A stretch of 64,000 nucleotides of DNA from Poecilobothrus nobilitatus (lineage: Eukaryota > Arthropoda > Insecta > Diptera > Dolichopodidae): contig OX352774.1 in assembly GCA_947095535.1 (NCBI GenBank), forward strand, positions 2,232,001 through 2,296,000. The letters are read 5' to 3'. Shown piece after piece: positions 48,985 through 61,023 of the stretch (the stretch's first letter is position 1; each line of letters starts with the position of its first letter). A program made the position numbers and the translations under genes. The notes beneath the pieces are model-generated. The model searched no databases and had not been told where the DNA came from. It saw only the letters and a list, made by a program, of their open reading frames with translations.

Positions 48985-49655
48985 TATATCCCTTACGAAC
49001 ATAATTCAAGGGTATAATAAATTTATAATTTAATTACCTTTGTGACACAAAGGAGACGAAATAGATATGGAAAAGTAGGTATATACATTCTTCTATCCGC
49101 ACAATAACTCAAAAAATGATGGATCTGGGATGGGAAGTTTCATTTATATGTACATGCCAGTTTAGTATTGAAATGGAACAAGTTCGATCGAAATGTTCTG
49201 GTAGCTGCCATTCAATTTCATTTTTATATGAGTATAATTAAGTGGCTAATTAAACAAAATGTTTAAAGTTTTATCAAAAGAAGTTAAATTTTATGCCAAG
49301 AAGTTCTGCAAAATTTGATTAGTTTAACTCAGCGGATTCGGGTAGCTGTGAAATTTATAATAATTATACTTAATAAAGCTGAATATATGAAATTTTGTAC
49401 AAAAATGATAAAGTTTTTTATCAAGAATTTTTGTAAATCTTCTTAGTTGTTTTGGCTCAATGGCATCTTCCTGACACCAAGACACCAAGAATTTCTCATA
49501 CAACTCCGAAATTTACATAGAAATATCTCATCAGTATCTAATGAAGTTAGATATCGTAATTTTCAAAAGAAGATTAAATTTCATGAAATTTTATGTTATT
49601 ACGGGTATCTTAGAGTTGACGTACAGTCATCTCTAAACACTTACTCGATTTCTAT
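48985..49655 (+). mobile_element. Family A element, diverged copy
   Basis: The 5' end TATCCCTTACGAACATAATT is followed by CAAGGGTATAATAAATTTA. Core units are degenerate (GGTAGCTGCCATTCAATTTC at about 49200). Near the 3' end: TTACGGGTATCTTAGAGTTG. The terminus has drifted (CACTTACTCGATTT). An open frame (49447-49659) lies entirely in the element. Confidence 0.55.
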
Positions 49656-51082
49656 TTGAGCTAAGATATAAGGAAAATTGTTGGTGTATATTTAGATATT
49701 TGAGTATTAATTGTTTGTTAACATTAGATTATTTGGTTATCTTAAAAATTTATTGCTTTACTTTATTTATTGATTATTTATTTATTTACTTAATTATTTA
49801 TTAGATGAATTGTTACCAATGCTATGCAGTAGCATCCGTTCATATAACATGTTATCATATGATTTCAAATGTCTAAATACCCAAAAATTAAAAAAAAAAA
49901 ATTCATCTCACAATATTAAACTTGTTAACTCTGAACTGAATTTATGTAAGTGTACACAAATTATTTAAATATAAACAAACAAATTACTTAAATATGCTCT
50001 GTACGTATTCAATAGCTCTTTTGCGAATGAAAATAAATAAAAAAAAAAATAAAAATAAAAAATGACACATTATATCTTCTAAAATTAACAGTAACAAGAA
50101 TGAGCATCAGTCTAGTACTCTTTCAATATCTTGTACTCAAAATTTCAACCAGATGAAATTAATTTAACCAGATGATTTAATTATATAACGAAAAACTTAC
50201 TAATTCAACTCCAAATTTAAAGGCCTCCCTTTTAAGTCGTAGAAATTTCTTAATCGTCAGGACGGTTTGTATTATAATCACAAGCATCTACAAAATCTAA
50301 ATATTTTGTATATTAAAAATAATGCAAAGGACGGAAAATAATAATTGTAAATTTTATTTTAAATACAATAAAAGTTATAAAGGATTTGTGCGGATATTTT
50401 AGAATTGACAAGAGCAACTATATCTTCCTTCGTGTTTACACATTACACTTTTTTATTTACATATATTATGTAATAATACGTAATAAATATTAATAATACT
50501 TTTTTGCGTAAATTTTTTTTACTTGTCAGCTTAAAATAAATTATATTTTTAAATTAAAATATAAAAAAAAATGTAATTAAGATTTAATTTTTTAAAACTT
50601 AATATACAATTCATTAAGAATAAATACAATATAAATTTCCTACACGTCTTAATTTTGTTCTACCTTATTGTCCAACCGCTTACGTAATAATAACATAATC
50701 TAAATTGTTTGTTTGAATACTTAGATAAATAAATCCTAAATTGTTTCTGTGTTTGTTGAACCAAAGATTTTTAATCTGTATTAATTTATCATTTAATTTT
50801 ATCTTATTTATTATATTCTTCGCATGTTAATGTATATTCTAGAAAACAGATTTTTTAGCTATAAATCGCATATAATAAACAAAACGCAATTCAGTATTAT
50901 TTCAATTGTTAGGTTAAAAAGAAAACTAATTTTAATAAACCTGTAGAAGTCCTACGGAACATAATAAAAACCAATCAGCAAATATACCTGAATCACTCAA
51001 GTATAAAAGTATACAAATTTCAATCTTTCTTTTTTTTCGATGAAAATTAAATTGTTGAGTACTATTTGAAATCCTTACTTTT
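49656..51082. other. AT-rich stretch with an isolated element end
   Basis: No gene. GTGCGGATATTTTAGAATTG then ATCTTCCTTCGTGTTT at about 50388-50434 looks like the 3' end of a family-A/B element whose body is not recognisable. Confidence 0.45.
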
Positions 51083-51140
51083 AGCACATTTTCAAAAAAA
51101 TTTAACTCTGTCCTTCCGGCCGTCCGTCTGGTTGTTTACA

Positions 51141-52303
51141 ATAAAAGAAAAAGTTAAAATATCGAATATGAGGTTGTACAAGGCAGTTCATTAGGTCCTT
51201 CACTTTTCTCATGCTATATTAGAAGTATAACAAATTTAAATTTGAAGGGTGTTCAATTTTTATTCGCTGACGACCTCGTATAAGATAATTGTACGATGAA
51301 GATAATTTGAAAAAAAACATGAACAATGACATGTTACTCCTATATACATAAACTCACAGTTAACGTAAATAATACAAAATTAATCCTAATAAAATGAAAA
51401 AACGACAACGTCAATGTTAAGTATAATAATGACACAATTCAAAGAGTTAGCAAATATAAATACCTAGGCGTTACACTCGACGAAGATTTAAACTGGAACT
51501 CACAAGTTACTGATCTGCTACCTAAACTTCGCAGGGTAGTCGGATTACCTATAAAACTAGGAAGAAAACTCCAACATTGTTTAAAAAAATAGGTATATTA
51601 TAGTCTTTTTCCAATTTCCTATGATTTCCTATGGTACCGGAGTATGGGGAAATACATTCAATATAAATATAAAAAATCTTCAAAAAATTCAAAGCAGAAC
51701 TATAAAAAATCTCTATAACCTGCCAATTCGCACTTCAACAAATTCAAATAAACAATATGAAATCTTTAAAATTGAAGACCTAATTCGCTATACACAAACA
51801 CTATACATCTATAACATGAATACAAACAACATCAAGTCTAACACTGAAGTAACAACCAATAACGAGGTCCATGAATACAAAATCCGCTGTGCTTACCACA
51901 TTAGGACAGTTGCCAGCCACAACTTGCAGGGCCTGAAGTCAATATTTTATAGTAGTGCAAAAGAATATAACAGTCTACCAAACAACATTAAGATCTTAAA
52001 TTATTATCCATTTAAAAAATATAGTAAAAATTTGTACGTAAGTAAATATTAAAATTATATACATTCTGAATAACATAATTATGTATAAGCGTAAAATTCT
52101 CATTTAGTAGCCATTGCCATATAATAAAGTAAATATTAGCATTACCCATATATATATATATGTATTGATTGTTATACCACTTAAATTACTTAAATCATTG
52201 AAAATTGCACTTAAATTAATTAAATATATTATAAGAAAAGCTATATAAACACTGTATGGGCCTCAAGGCTCGTTTAGAGAATTTAAAAAAAAAATAAAAA
52301 AAA
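51141..52303 (+). mobile_element. 5'-truncated non-LTR retrotransposon (LINE)
   Basis: It keeps only the 3' part of a reverse transcriptase ORF and a 3' UTR with an A-rich tail (about 52285-52307). Motifs in order are VVQGSSLGPSLF and FLFADDLV (51167-51283, catalytic Asp pair intact), KYKYLGVTLDEDLNW (about 51450-51500), then a C-terminal piece with YGTGVWGN, LQKIQSRTIKNLY and YNSLPNNIK. This order fits CR1/Jockey/I-type LINEs; the clade is not fixed. Frame changes and stops fall between the pieces. Truncation at the 5' end is normal for LINE insertion. Confidence 0.8.
51621..52052 (+). pseudogene. LINE ORF2 C-terminal fragment
   Basis: A 143-residue open stretch. Residues 1-35 hold YGTGVWGN and LQKIQSRTIKNLY, the conserved post-reverse-transcriptase region. 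FKIEDLIRYTQTLYIYN follows near residue 48, and YNSLPNNIK...FKKYSKNLY closes the protein. It begins at an internal Met because the upstream frame is broken near 51590. It has no catalytic domain of its own and is not a host gene. Confidence 0.8.
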
Positions 52304-52748
52304 AAAACTTCTACACTGTTTTAAATAAAGGAATGAAATTTTAACTACGAATAGGCATGGCCAGAAAACTAATTTTGTGAAACAATTTGTTTCTGTAGCA
52401 CCGCTCCCATTACGGAGTGCGTTATAGAAATGTTAGAAAATGGGCTATCTTTACCGAAATTTTTAAAAACCTGTAACTTGGGAACCTACCTAAATATTTT
52501 TGAAGTAGTGTACAAAAATTAAAGTTACATTATACGTTTGTTTGTCTTAATAAATTTTCTTAATAATATAGGATTATTATCTTATAATTGACGAAAGTGT
52601 GATATGATTTTTCTCAATTTTTTCTTAGCAAAAAAAAAATTAAACAAATTTATTTTTCAATATATCTACTCTAGGCTTATTATGGAATATTTTTAATTTT
52701 GGAAATGTCCTTTTCTAAAAACCCTTGGTTTTTTCCACAACTTGTTTT

Positions 52749-53257
52749 TTTTTTGCTATTTATTTATTAAATTTTGTTTTCTTCAGCCACGATTTTTTTT
52801 TAACTATAAGAATTCTGATGAGATAAAAAAAATGAAAATACATATTTTTTTTTTTTGATTTTTTGGTTCATTACCCATCAACCCACATTTCTATTACAAA
52901 CGAAATATAAAGGAGTTTAAAGTTATCCTTAGAATGTAAGAATAATTTTGTTCTATTGTACCTTTAATTTTTGGTTGTATTATAGAACTCCGAAACTAAT
53001 TTTCTGAAAAATGAAGTATATTTCTATAATTATATGAAATAATAGGTTTTTTAAATTTAAAATTTAGCTTCAAGAAATTATTGAAACTGAAAAATATTTT
53101 TGATATTTACAAGCCTTGTTTTTATATATTTCCATTTTATGTCTGACAATGTATATTGATTTGTCTGTTTTATCGAAGAATATGAGCAAAAAAGATGAAA
53201 CGACGGTTCTGAAATAAACTATCACTAAGTTGAAGATCATTGTATTTGTATCTTTTT
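52749..53257. other. AT-rich stretch, no gene seen
   Basis: Nothing supported between the family-C end and the GC-richer patch that follows. Confidence 0.45.
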
Positions 53258-53710
53258 CTTCCTAATGGAGGTGAGAATCTTCCAAAGACATCAAGAATTT
53301 CCCCTTGGTAGTGTCAGATTTTTACTGACTAAACCCACCTCCCTCTTTTAGTCAATATAACGGAATGAAATCCTTACCTACTAATACAGTACATTGGCTA
53401 GGGGGCAGGGGTAGGAAATAGGATGAGGAAACATTGAATCGGGATTGGGACTGTAAGGAAACAATGAATCCGCCTATTATTATTACAATTTGGTTAACAG
53501 TGACTATAGCCGTTGTTGCAACAAGAAAGTAGTATATAACACTTTACTGCATAAGGTAATTATTGAAGGCACCCCCACTGGCACTGTAGCAGCTATTATT
53601 ATTGGTATTAGTATTACTTATTAATTACATTATTATTTTACTACAGAATCAGGGCCATCAGTGGATTACACTCCACTGAAGCAGCTATTATTATTATTAT
53701 TATTATATTA
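53258..53710. repeat. GC-richer patch, possible element fragment
   Basis: Clearly richer in G and C than its surroundings: CCACCTCCCTC near 53335, GGGGGCAGGGGTAGG near 53401, GGCACCCCCACTGGCAC near 53568. An internal repeat has CACTG-AGCAGCTATTATTATT at about 53581 and 53674. No frame carries a motif. Composition suggests foreign or formerly functional sequence, perhaps an untranslated part of a retroelement. Confidence 0.35.
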
Positions 53711-53819
53711 ATTATACAATATACATTATTATGCTATGAAATTACTACATATTTTTTTATTACACGAAAATCATAATGAAAAATTTCATAGATTTTTGAT
53801 CATACCAGAGGTACCCACC

Positions 53820-53985
53820 ATGCAATTTTTTTAGCCGTACAATAGTTTGTTTAAAAATAATGAAAATTTAAAGAAGTATTATTATTAGCCGAGTGACAGT
53901 ATATTGAATATTGTACTTTGAATACTATAGAGGTTTGTGAGGGTATTTAAGAGTTGAGAAGTGCAGCGTTACTCTTCCTGTTTTT
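53820..53985 (+). mobile_element. Family B 3' end
   Basis: Shares GCCGAGTGACAG, a decayed GAGGTTTGTGAGGGTATT, AAGAGTTGAGAAGTGCAG and CTTCCTGTTTTTTTT with the 3' end of the complete family-B copy. Upstream body not recognisable. Confidence 0.5.
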
Positions 53986-54164
53986 TTTAAATTAACAATG
54001 TTAATTAATTAAAATTATCTTATAATAATATAGATAAATAATTTTTGTTAAACTATAATATAAATATAAATTTAAAAATTAAATATAATTTTTTCAATTA
54101 TATCCATGTACTACAATTCAAAAATAAATTCCATAATATGAAAAATAGAATTAACTGATATAAA

Positions 54165-54260
54165 AACAAGGCAGAATATAAAACCAAAGATATTTAAAAG
54201 CACAAGTTTTCCAAAAGATAAATAAAGAAGTTTAGAATACTGATTTAGAAAAAAAAGGTT
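54165..54260 (-). mobile_element. Family C 3' end fragment
   Basis: AACAAGGCAGAATATAAAAC then AAAAGCACAAGTTTTCCAAA corresponds to the 3' end of family C in reverse. It breaks off directly before the family-D repeat. Confidence 0.45.
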
Positions 54261-54264
54261 ATTG

Positions 54265-54600
54265 GATTAAATAAAGCTTAAAATTATTCGGATCAAAAAA
54301 CGTTCGATGGTAAACTCACTGCTTTTTATTTGTGTAACAAATTTTTTTAATAATGTTTCTCATAACATTTTTCTGTTAAGAAATATTCGTAAAAAACTTA
54401 AAAATTGCACTATAGTTTACTTGTGGTTCTCTGATTTGCTTCAAAAGCTTATCAATCCGAGATATTTACGTCAAATCCTGTTATGAAATCTTAAAATATG
54501 AAATATGAATTTTCAAAACATGGGGACCGGAATTTTAGACTATAAACATACCCACATACATACAGGGTGCACATCACGCATCAAAAATTGCTTTTTACAC
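54265..54600 (+). repeat. Dispersed repeat family D, copy 2
   Basis: Colinear with 690-960 (CGGATCAAAAA, TTGTGTAACA, CTGTTAAGAAATATTCGTAA, TTTACGTCAAAT), with about 70 extra bases in the middle. Ends near ACATACAGGGTGCACATCAC. Confidence 0.45.
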
Positions 54601-57015
54601 ACCCGAGTAAATCTAATAAATCTCGGGTGCAAATTTTTGGTATGAAAACAATACCTACCTTATACATTCATATATGCGGTTGGTAAACTAAAAAATAATT
54701 CTTGTATAAGATAATAGATGGCGCACAAATAAAAATATTTGTGTTTCATAGGCTTGTACAATATACAGAGCCAATTAATCAACGGTTTAATGAAACTAAT
54801 GATTCCAGAAACTGAATCTTAGTTAAATAAAAATAATAATTAATGATTTAGTGAATACACTATCTTCCTTATAAAAATATGAAGAAGAAAAAACAAATTC
54901 CAAAGACAGGCTTTTTATCTGAATCCTTGAAAAAATTTAATTAATGTATTACGATTTAGTTTTAATTATCCCTGATCTCTCATCATTCATGCTTATCAGC
55001 TTTTGATTTGTTTATAAAGGTAGTCTAAAAATGTTATTTTTGTGATATTTCAGGAATAGATTTCTTAAAGTATACTTTATACTTAAAAAACTTAACATCA
55101 TATTTTTCTACTTTATAATCGTTTCTAAGTTTAATTTTTTTCATTATTTGCTCTCATGTCATGTCATTATTAGTGATACGTTAATTTTATATATTAATTT
55201 TATTAATTAATTTTAATATAAATATAAATAATTGGCACTTTTATGAGGTCGAAGACAAAAATGATAATGTTATAATTTAAACATGTCAAAATTTGACAGT
55301 TTAAATACTTTTAATTATAGTTAAGATTTAATTTATATTTTAAAATAAAATTTTTTTAAACTTTATAACAATTTAAAAATATATTATACAATATAAGTTT
55401 TGTTAGAATTTTATAAGTGAAAATGTTTCCAGATAAATATAATAACAAAATTAAGAGGTAGAATTGAAAGAACCTTTTTTTTTTTTTTGAAAATGGAGGT
55501 GGATAAAGCACCGAACCAATTCGAAAACGGGAGAGGAGTTAATGGTTTTTGAAATTAAAAAACAAGAAAGAAAGAAAAAGAAAAATTGTGAAAATTCAAT
55601 TTCCTTTCTCGGAAATAAACCTAAATAAACCATGTCAATTAGAAACAAAAAAATAAAAAGAAATAAATAAAAAGAAAATTAAATAAAAATTCATGAGCTG
55701 TATAGTGTATAGAGTTTTTTTTTTGTATCATTTTATCCCCTTACACTTTGTTTTAGTATATATTTACTTATCTAACTTCTCTTTTTACTCCTCGTTTCGT
55801 TCATATTTTCTTTCATAAACCCTGAACTCAATCTCTGTTCATGAATAATGACGAAAGATGATTGAGTAAATTTTTTTTATGTAACTGTTGGTGTTGTTAT
55901 TTATTTGTAGTATTGATATTCTTGTTTAAAATAAAAATTCAAATAAATAAATTGAATTAAAAATATTGATTTTCTCTTGTTATTTTGATTTTTAATTTAA
56001 TTTAAATAAATATTTTAATATGATTAGATATAAAATATATAATATTTTTCTAATTTGTTTGCAATTTTTAATATTTTTTTTTATGATATATTAGTAGATT
56101 GGTTATATATATATGACTTCATGACATGTACTTTTTTGCAATATAAATGATTCAATATTGACAAAGGCTCTACTATGGTAAATGTTGTACCCGCGTAGGA
56201 CCAAATGTCTATATGTGCAAGATACTTGGTGTTGCCACCTTTCTAAAAATATATATCCTTAATGGCGTACTTTATCATTTAAGGACGAAAAGGACATTTG
56301 AAAGCATTCTTGTTGTTTTAGTGTTTTATATAAAAACCGTTATATCTGATAATCTGTAAGAGATATATATATTTGGTTTTTTTATCTTATAAGATAGTAA
56401 TCTGAAAACTATTTTGACAGTTATTTAGTGACTATAGGTGTAGGCGTTCTGGAGATATTGTAGTTCAAAGTTGAAAATTTTTGAAAAAAAAAAACAATCT
56501 TTTTTATTTTTCTTTAAAAACCAAATATATCATGATTTTACCAAAAACCCTTCCGCCCCTCTCCCCTATATTTATACACTGTTACAATGGTCTATTGTTT
56601 TTCTATAATTCGTACATACATATTTTGTGTCTATATCGTAGAGTTTAGAAGATATAAGCATTTTTGAAAAAAAAAATTGTTCTGGTTTGTAATTTTTTTT
56701 GGTAAGATTTGGTAAAAAGATTAAATTTGAAATGAAATGATCCACTTTTTGAAAGTTTTAGTTATAGGGCTAATAATCTGAACAGTTCCAAAACATTTAA
56801 AAAGTATTTTTCTTAGGTATATATTAGTACATATATATAGTTATATAGATAAGTTTTCGATTTCTAATACAACAAGAACTATTAACTATACAGGGACCGA
56901 CTTATATCAAATATTTTTGAAGATATTCTACCTCGTTTGCTAATAGTGCATTTATATTATAAGATCTTTTAGTCGTCTTCACGCACATCCTATTTTTCTT
57001 CTCCCACCGTTTAGT
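54601..57015. other. AT-rich stretch, no gene seen
   Basis: No supported gene. Between 56160 and 57000 the base composition is slightly more balanced. Two similar blocks (TTTTTGAAAAAAAAAAACAA near 56480 and TTTTTGAAAAAAAAAATTG near 56663) suggest an old element core. Confidence 0.4.
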
Positions 57016-57129
57016 TTTTCACTTGGTGAGGTTAATAAATATTTGAAATCATTAAATGATGATACGAATCCTAGTCCAGATGCGGCTCTTGCTATTTTAT
57101 TAAAATTTTTTTATAGTGATATTGAATGA
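57016..57129 (+). pseudogene. LINE reverse-transcriptase N-terminal scrap
   Basis: Translates to FSLGEVNKYLKSLNDDTN then PSPDAALAILLKFFYSDIE before a stop. This resembles the S..EV...L..L....GPDGIP...LK block just ahead of the reverse-transcriptase fingers in insect LINEs, with the GPDG core changed to SPDA. No further motif follows. Confidence 0.5.
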
Positions 57130-57770
57130 TACTGTAAGATACTGTAATAATACCGCCCTATTACCGTAGAAGTACACTATTTTAATATAAAAATCGGATC
57201 ATTTACTTAGAAACTTTTAATAGATTTTAATATGTATTCAGTTACAAAAAGATGACTACTCATGCTCTCTCATACTATATGCAAAACGAAAGTGATTGGT
57301 AAAGCCAGTCGAAAGAATACAGCTGACAACCGAAAGCAATTGAATCACTAGAGCTGAATTGAAACAGTGTTATCCCTCATTCTAAATGTTCTAACATTAC
57401 AAAATTATTCGAACTGATGGTGTATGATCGATTTATTAATTATTCGAACATTAATAACTACTGTTTTAACTTGAGGCTGTTAAAAAAATGTAAATGTGTT
57501 TGACATTTAAAAAGACAAAGTTTAAAAGATAAATAGGCGATGAAAATAAATTATCAACACAGAAATGTCAAAGTCACTAATTGTCAATTCTATTCTGATC
57601 GAAGATAAAACGAACTATATGTTAAACGAAACTTAACGAATCTACCATATGCCTATATATGGGCAATAACATTAGGTTTCCATAAGCAGAAGTGAACATA
57701 TGTCGCTAAGTGATATTTACACATGTCGAAACTCGAACTATGTCGTTTTGATAACCGCTTTAAATAATTA
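57130..57770. other. Intergenic stretch, no gene seen
   Basis: Less AT-rich than its neighbours, with no repeat partner recognised in the window and no supported frame. Confidence 0.4.
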
Positions 57771-58428
57771 TAAGTTTGTAAAACGTATAAAATATAATAA
57801 TAAAAATATTATTACAATATAATGTAAAATAACGGTTGACAAACTTATATTTTTATGATATTGGTATACATGTTCATTGGTATACATACATGTATATGAA
57901 TGTGTATCATTGGTATACAGATTCATATACATGTATTTTATTTTTTTCTTACATTTCTCTGCCACATTAACGTGTTCAGGAAATCACACAGCCTTTCCTG
58001 TTCAGGCGTGGCTGTAAATGTCGTAAGGGGGAATAACTCTTACGACATGTGTGGAATTCGAACCCACACTCCCTCGGTGTTTACAGCGTATTTTATATGC
58101 TCATATGCTCACTAGGTAACCGAGACCCCATATACATGTATTATGTACATTATTATATCTTATGTGTTATTTAAATTATATATAATTTAAATAACATTCA
58201 GTTCTAATAATACATACATATTATTATTATATTATCTACTTTTTAGTAAGTAAACCATAGTTCCAGAAATTATAAAACTCACCCAGACTATTCTAAAATA
58301 ATAAAAAATTAAAAAAATAACATTATAAGCAGAGTGCTACTATATTATAATATATTGAACACAATAAAGTGTTCGTATACCGGTATTTAAGAGATGACAA
58401 GTGCAACTGATTCTTCTTCGTTTTTTTT
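57771..58428 (+). mobile_element. Family B 3' half, split by a SINE
   Basis: AAAATAACGGTTGACAAAC and TTTATGATATTGGTATACAT correspond to 12480-12560 of the complete copy. After the SINE come TAGTTCCAGAAATTATAAAA, AAGCAGAGTG, GTTCGTATACCGGTATTTAA and CTTCTTCGTTTTTTTT, the family-B 3' end. Confidence 0.6.
57938..58128 (-). mobile_element. tRNA-head SINE with perfect target-site duplication
   Basis: On the minus strand it begins GGGTCTCGGTTACCTAGTGA. CACCGAGG and a good B box, GGTTCGAATTCC, follow. The hairpin GTCGTAAG / CTTACGAC lies at 58020-58027 and 58039-58046, and an A-rich tail ends GTAAGAAAAAAATAAAA. A 14-bp direct repeat, CATATACATGTATT, flanks it exactly (57924-57937 and 58129-58142). 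Sister of the copy at 15450-15620. A 71-residue plus-strand open frame across it (57900-58115) is not a gene. Confidence 0.88.
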
Positions 58429-60773
58429 AGTATCTAATGCCCATGGATAAAATCATATATTAAAATCTTTGAAATTAAATATGAATTAAATATTCAAATA
58501 TTCCAAACAGTTTTGCTATCCTATTTTTTAATAAATAAAAATTAGATTAAAAGCATGGAAAAATTTGGAAGCTAATAAAAAAAATTTGAAAATTTAATTT
58601 CAAAATATATATATTTTTTTGTAACACCTTTTAACTTTTTATCGGAAAGTTAAAAAATATTACATTTGGAACAAAAGAAAAAAAATCGCAATAATATAAA
58701 AGAAATATGATGAAAAAAAATTAGGAATGGAAAAACGAATATTTTTTCCTTTATTAAAAAAGTTTTTACATTTACAATTCATAAAAAAAATATAAAATGA
58801 AAAAAAAAAAATAAAATCGAAAGAACTTTTTTTAAAGAAACGCACAAAATAAACCAGAAGATAAAAATCGAATTTACTTACAGGTATAAAAATAAATTTT
58901 TTAACTGTGACATAAGCTTATTTTTTTTTTAAGGGCTGTCTTGTAAATTTTCCATTGAACATATTTATTAGATAAAATGAATAGCTCCTATGGTAAACTA
59001 GGTAAAATAGGTATAGAACAGGTAAAAATTCTAAATAATTTAAGATGTTAAAAACTTTATCATAAAATTTGAACATCGAAAGATTGAAAACGGTTTCGAA
59101 CTTGTTTTTTATGAATATAGAAAGGTTTTATGACGTTATTCGAAAGCCAATTTTTTATTTAATTAACACATAGCACAATAAATTATACAATATAAATAAT
59201 TTTTAGAGTTGTTAAACCACTTTATAATACATATTTTAATAATTTGATGTTCCTTTGCCTCTTAATAATATTTTTGCATCACTTCATTTTTTTTTCATAA
59301 TTTTAAAATAATTTTATTCAATATTTCATTTTCATTTTATTGTATAAAAGATCTGAAAATAAAACCGATACGAACAGAATAGAAGAGCAATTGGAGTTTA
59401 TACAATAAGATAATGGAAGTTAAAGAAAAGTAAGTAAATTTATTTGAAACCATATTTCTCACCCACAAAATATATTTCATTCCTTTCTGTTTACACCTTT
59501 TCCCGTTTTTAAAAATGGTAAAACTTTTCTTTCTCTTTTCGAATTTAAAATTCTAAAAAAAAAAGCAGAATAATTCTCAATTTATTAATGTCATTTTTGA
59601 AAACATTTCTTTTTTTTTTGTATTTCTTCTGTTTTTCTTTTTAAATTTTATATAGCTATCTTTTTCTTTGTATTTGAAGTTTATTTTTTTTCGACTCCTT
59701 CTGTTGTATTTACTTTTGTGAAACAAATCCTTTGTCATCAATTTAAAGAATTTCCAATGTTCAGAATTGGAAAGTAAAGTGTCATATTAATCAAAATTTA
59801 GAGGGAAAGAAATAAAGAAAGAAAATAAAAATAAGTTCTATTTTTTCTCTTTCTTTTGTTATAAGGGGTAGGTACTCTTATTTTTTTTCTTTAGATTAAA
59901 AGTGTGGTTTTATTAGAATAAATAAAGTCAAAAGTATGACATTACGGTGTCTTATCTTACATAATGTATGTATATTATATGCATGTAAATTATACACTCA
60001 TATAATATATACATAACATATAACATTTACTTATGTATATTTTTGTAGATGAAGATAAAATGAGGTAGACAGAGTAACATTTTAATATAAACTTTATTTA
60101 AAATATAATTTTCACTTGTAAAAGATGTGAAAATTTTTTTTTTTTCTCAATGCACGATGATAAAGTTATTTCGTTGTAAATTTGTTCTGATAACGCCTCT
60201 ACAGTTTAAGTCAAATTATCGCAAAAATGCGTTAGTAAAGTTTTTTTTTTTTTAAAAATTTGTGTTAAAAGTCATTATTTACAAAAAAAAAAATAAAATG
60301 ACTAATTTATGTTAAGAATTCTAAAACAAAAATTATGTTATATGAAGACTTCGAAATCATTATTATAATTATATAATTATATTTTTGAAATAAATAACAT
60401 GAGTATGGTTATTTTATTCTTGACTTTTTATAAGTGCCAATTTTAAAATCATAATTATTGCTAACTACATATTATATATTGAATAGATTTTTTTGCCAAA
60501 ATTCATTTAGAAAAACTTACAATTTTATAAATTCGAACATAATGTTTGGTCAAAATTATTATAAACTTTTTGTAGCAGAGCAATAAAATATGATGTTGTT
60601 AATTTTAATGTCTGTTGAAAATTTAAACCTGTCATTTAAGTCTCTATTTAGTTACACGAAATTTTTTTCAAAGTTAATACAATATATGAAATTACAAATG
60701 CATAACGGTGACCGGAAATAATACCACAGTCAATAAAGTCAAAATCGTGAATATCGAGAATTCAACTTTAAAT
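58429..60773. other. AT-rich stretch, no gene seen
   Basis: No supported gene. Poly-A/T tracts throughout; short Lys- and Phe-rich frames reflect composition. Confidence 0.5.
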
Positions 60774-60846
60774 AGGAAATAAAGTTGAATCGGTTGTTTT
60801 CCCTTCCCCAAAAGTTGTTTTCCCTTTTTCCAATATTTAGTATTTA

Positions 60847-60960
60847 GCACATTTTAAAAGAATTTTAGAAAAATGTGTGCTTATTAGTTCACTCTGTCTG
60901 TTTGCACGAGTGTTTACAAATGTTCTACACCGTTTAAAATAGAGGAATAAAATTTTCAAA
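60847..60960 (+). mobile_element. Family C 5' end fragment
   Basis: AGCACATTTTAAAAGAATTT with AAATGTGTGCT forms the 5' hairpin. TTAGTTCACTCTGTCTG and GTTCTACACCGTTTAAAATA follow. Truncated just before the LINE-derived sequence. The same fragment is repeated at about 62121-62234. Confidence 0.6.
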
Positions 60961-61023
60961 ATATAAAAAAGTGTGCCTGTCCAAAAAAATCTGTAGATCC
61001 AGATGGTATTACTACCATGGTTC

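Larger units (their letters stand above)
51083..52748 (+). mobile_element. Family C element interrupted by a LINE
   Basis: The 5' part (51083-51140) reads AGCACATTTTCAAAAAAATT, a GTCC-type tract (CTTCCGGCCGTCCGTCTGG) and GTTTACA. After the LINE the element resumes as AACTTCTACACTGTTTT (about 52304), exactly the continuation seen at 42220-42240. The body includes a module shared with family B (AATAATATAGGATTATTATC, AATTGACGAAAGTGTGA at about 52570-52600). The 3' end has TTTTGGAAATGTCC and ACAACTTGTTTT. Confidence 0.65.

Noticed and set aside
58660..58845. Phe-rich minus-strand frame, and a similar one at 55451-55648
   Set aside because: Low-complexity T-rich translation with no other coding signal.
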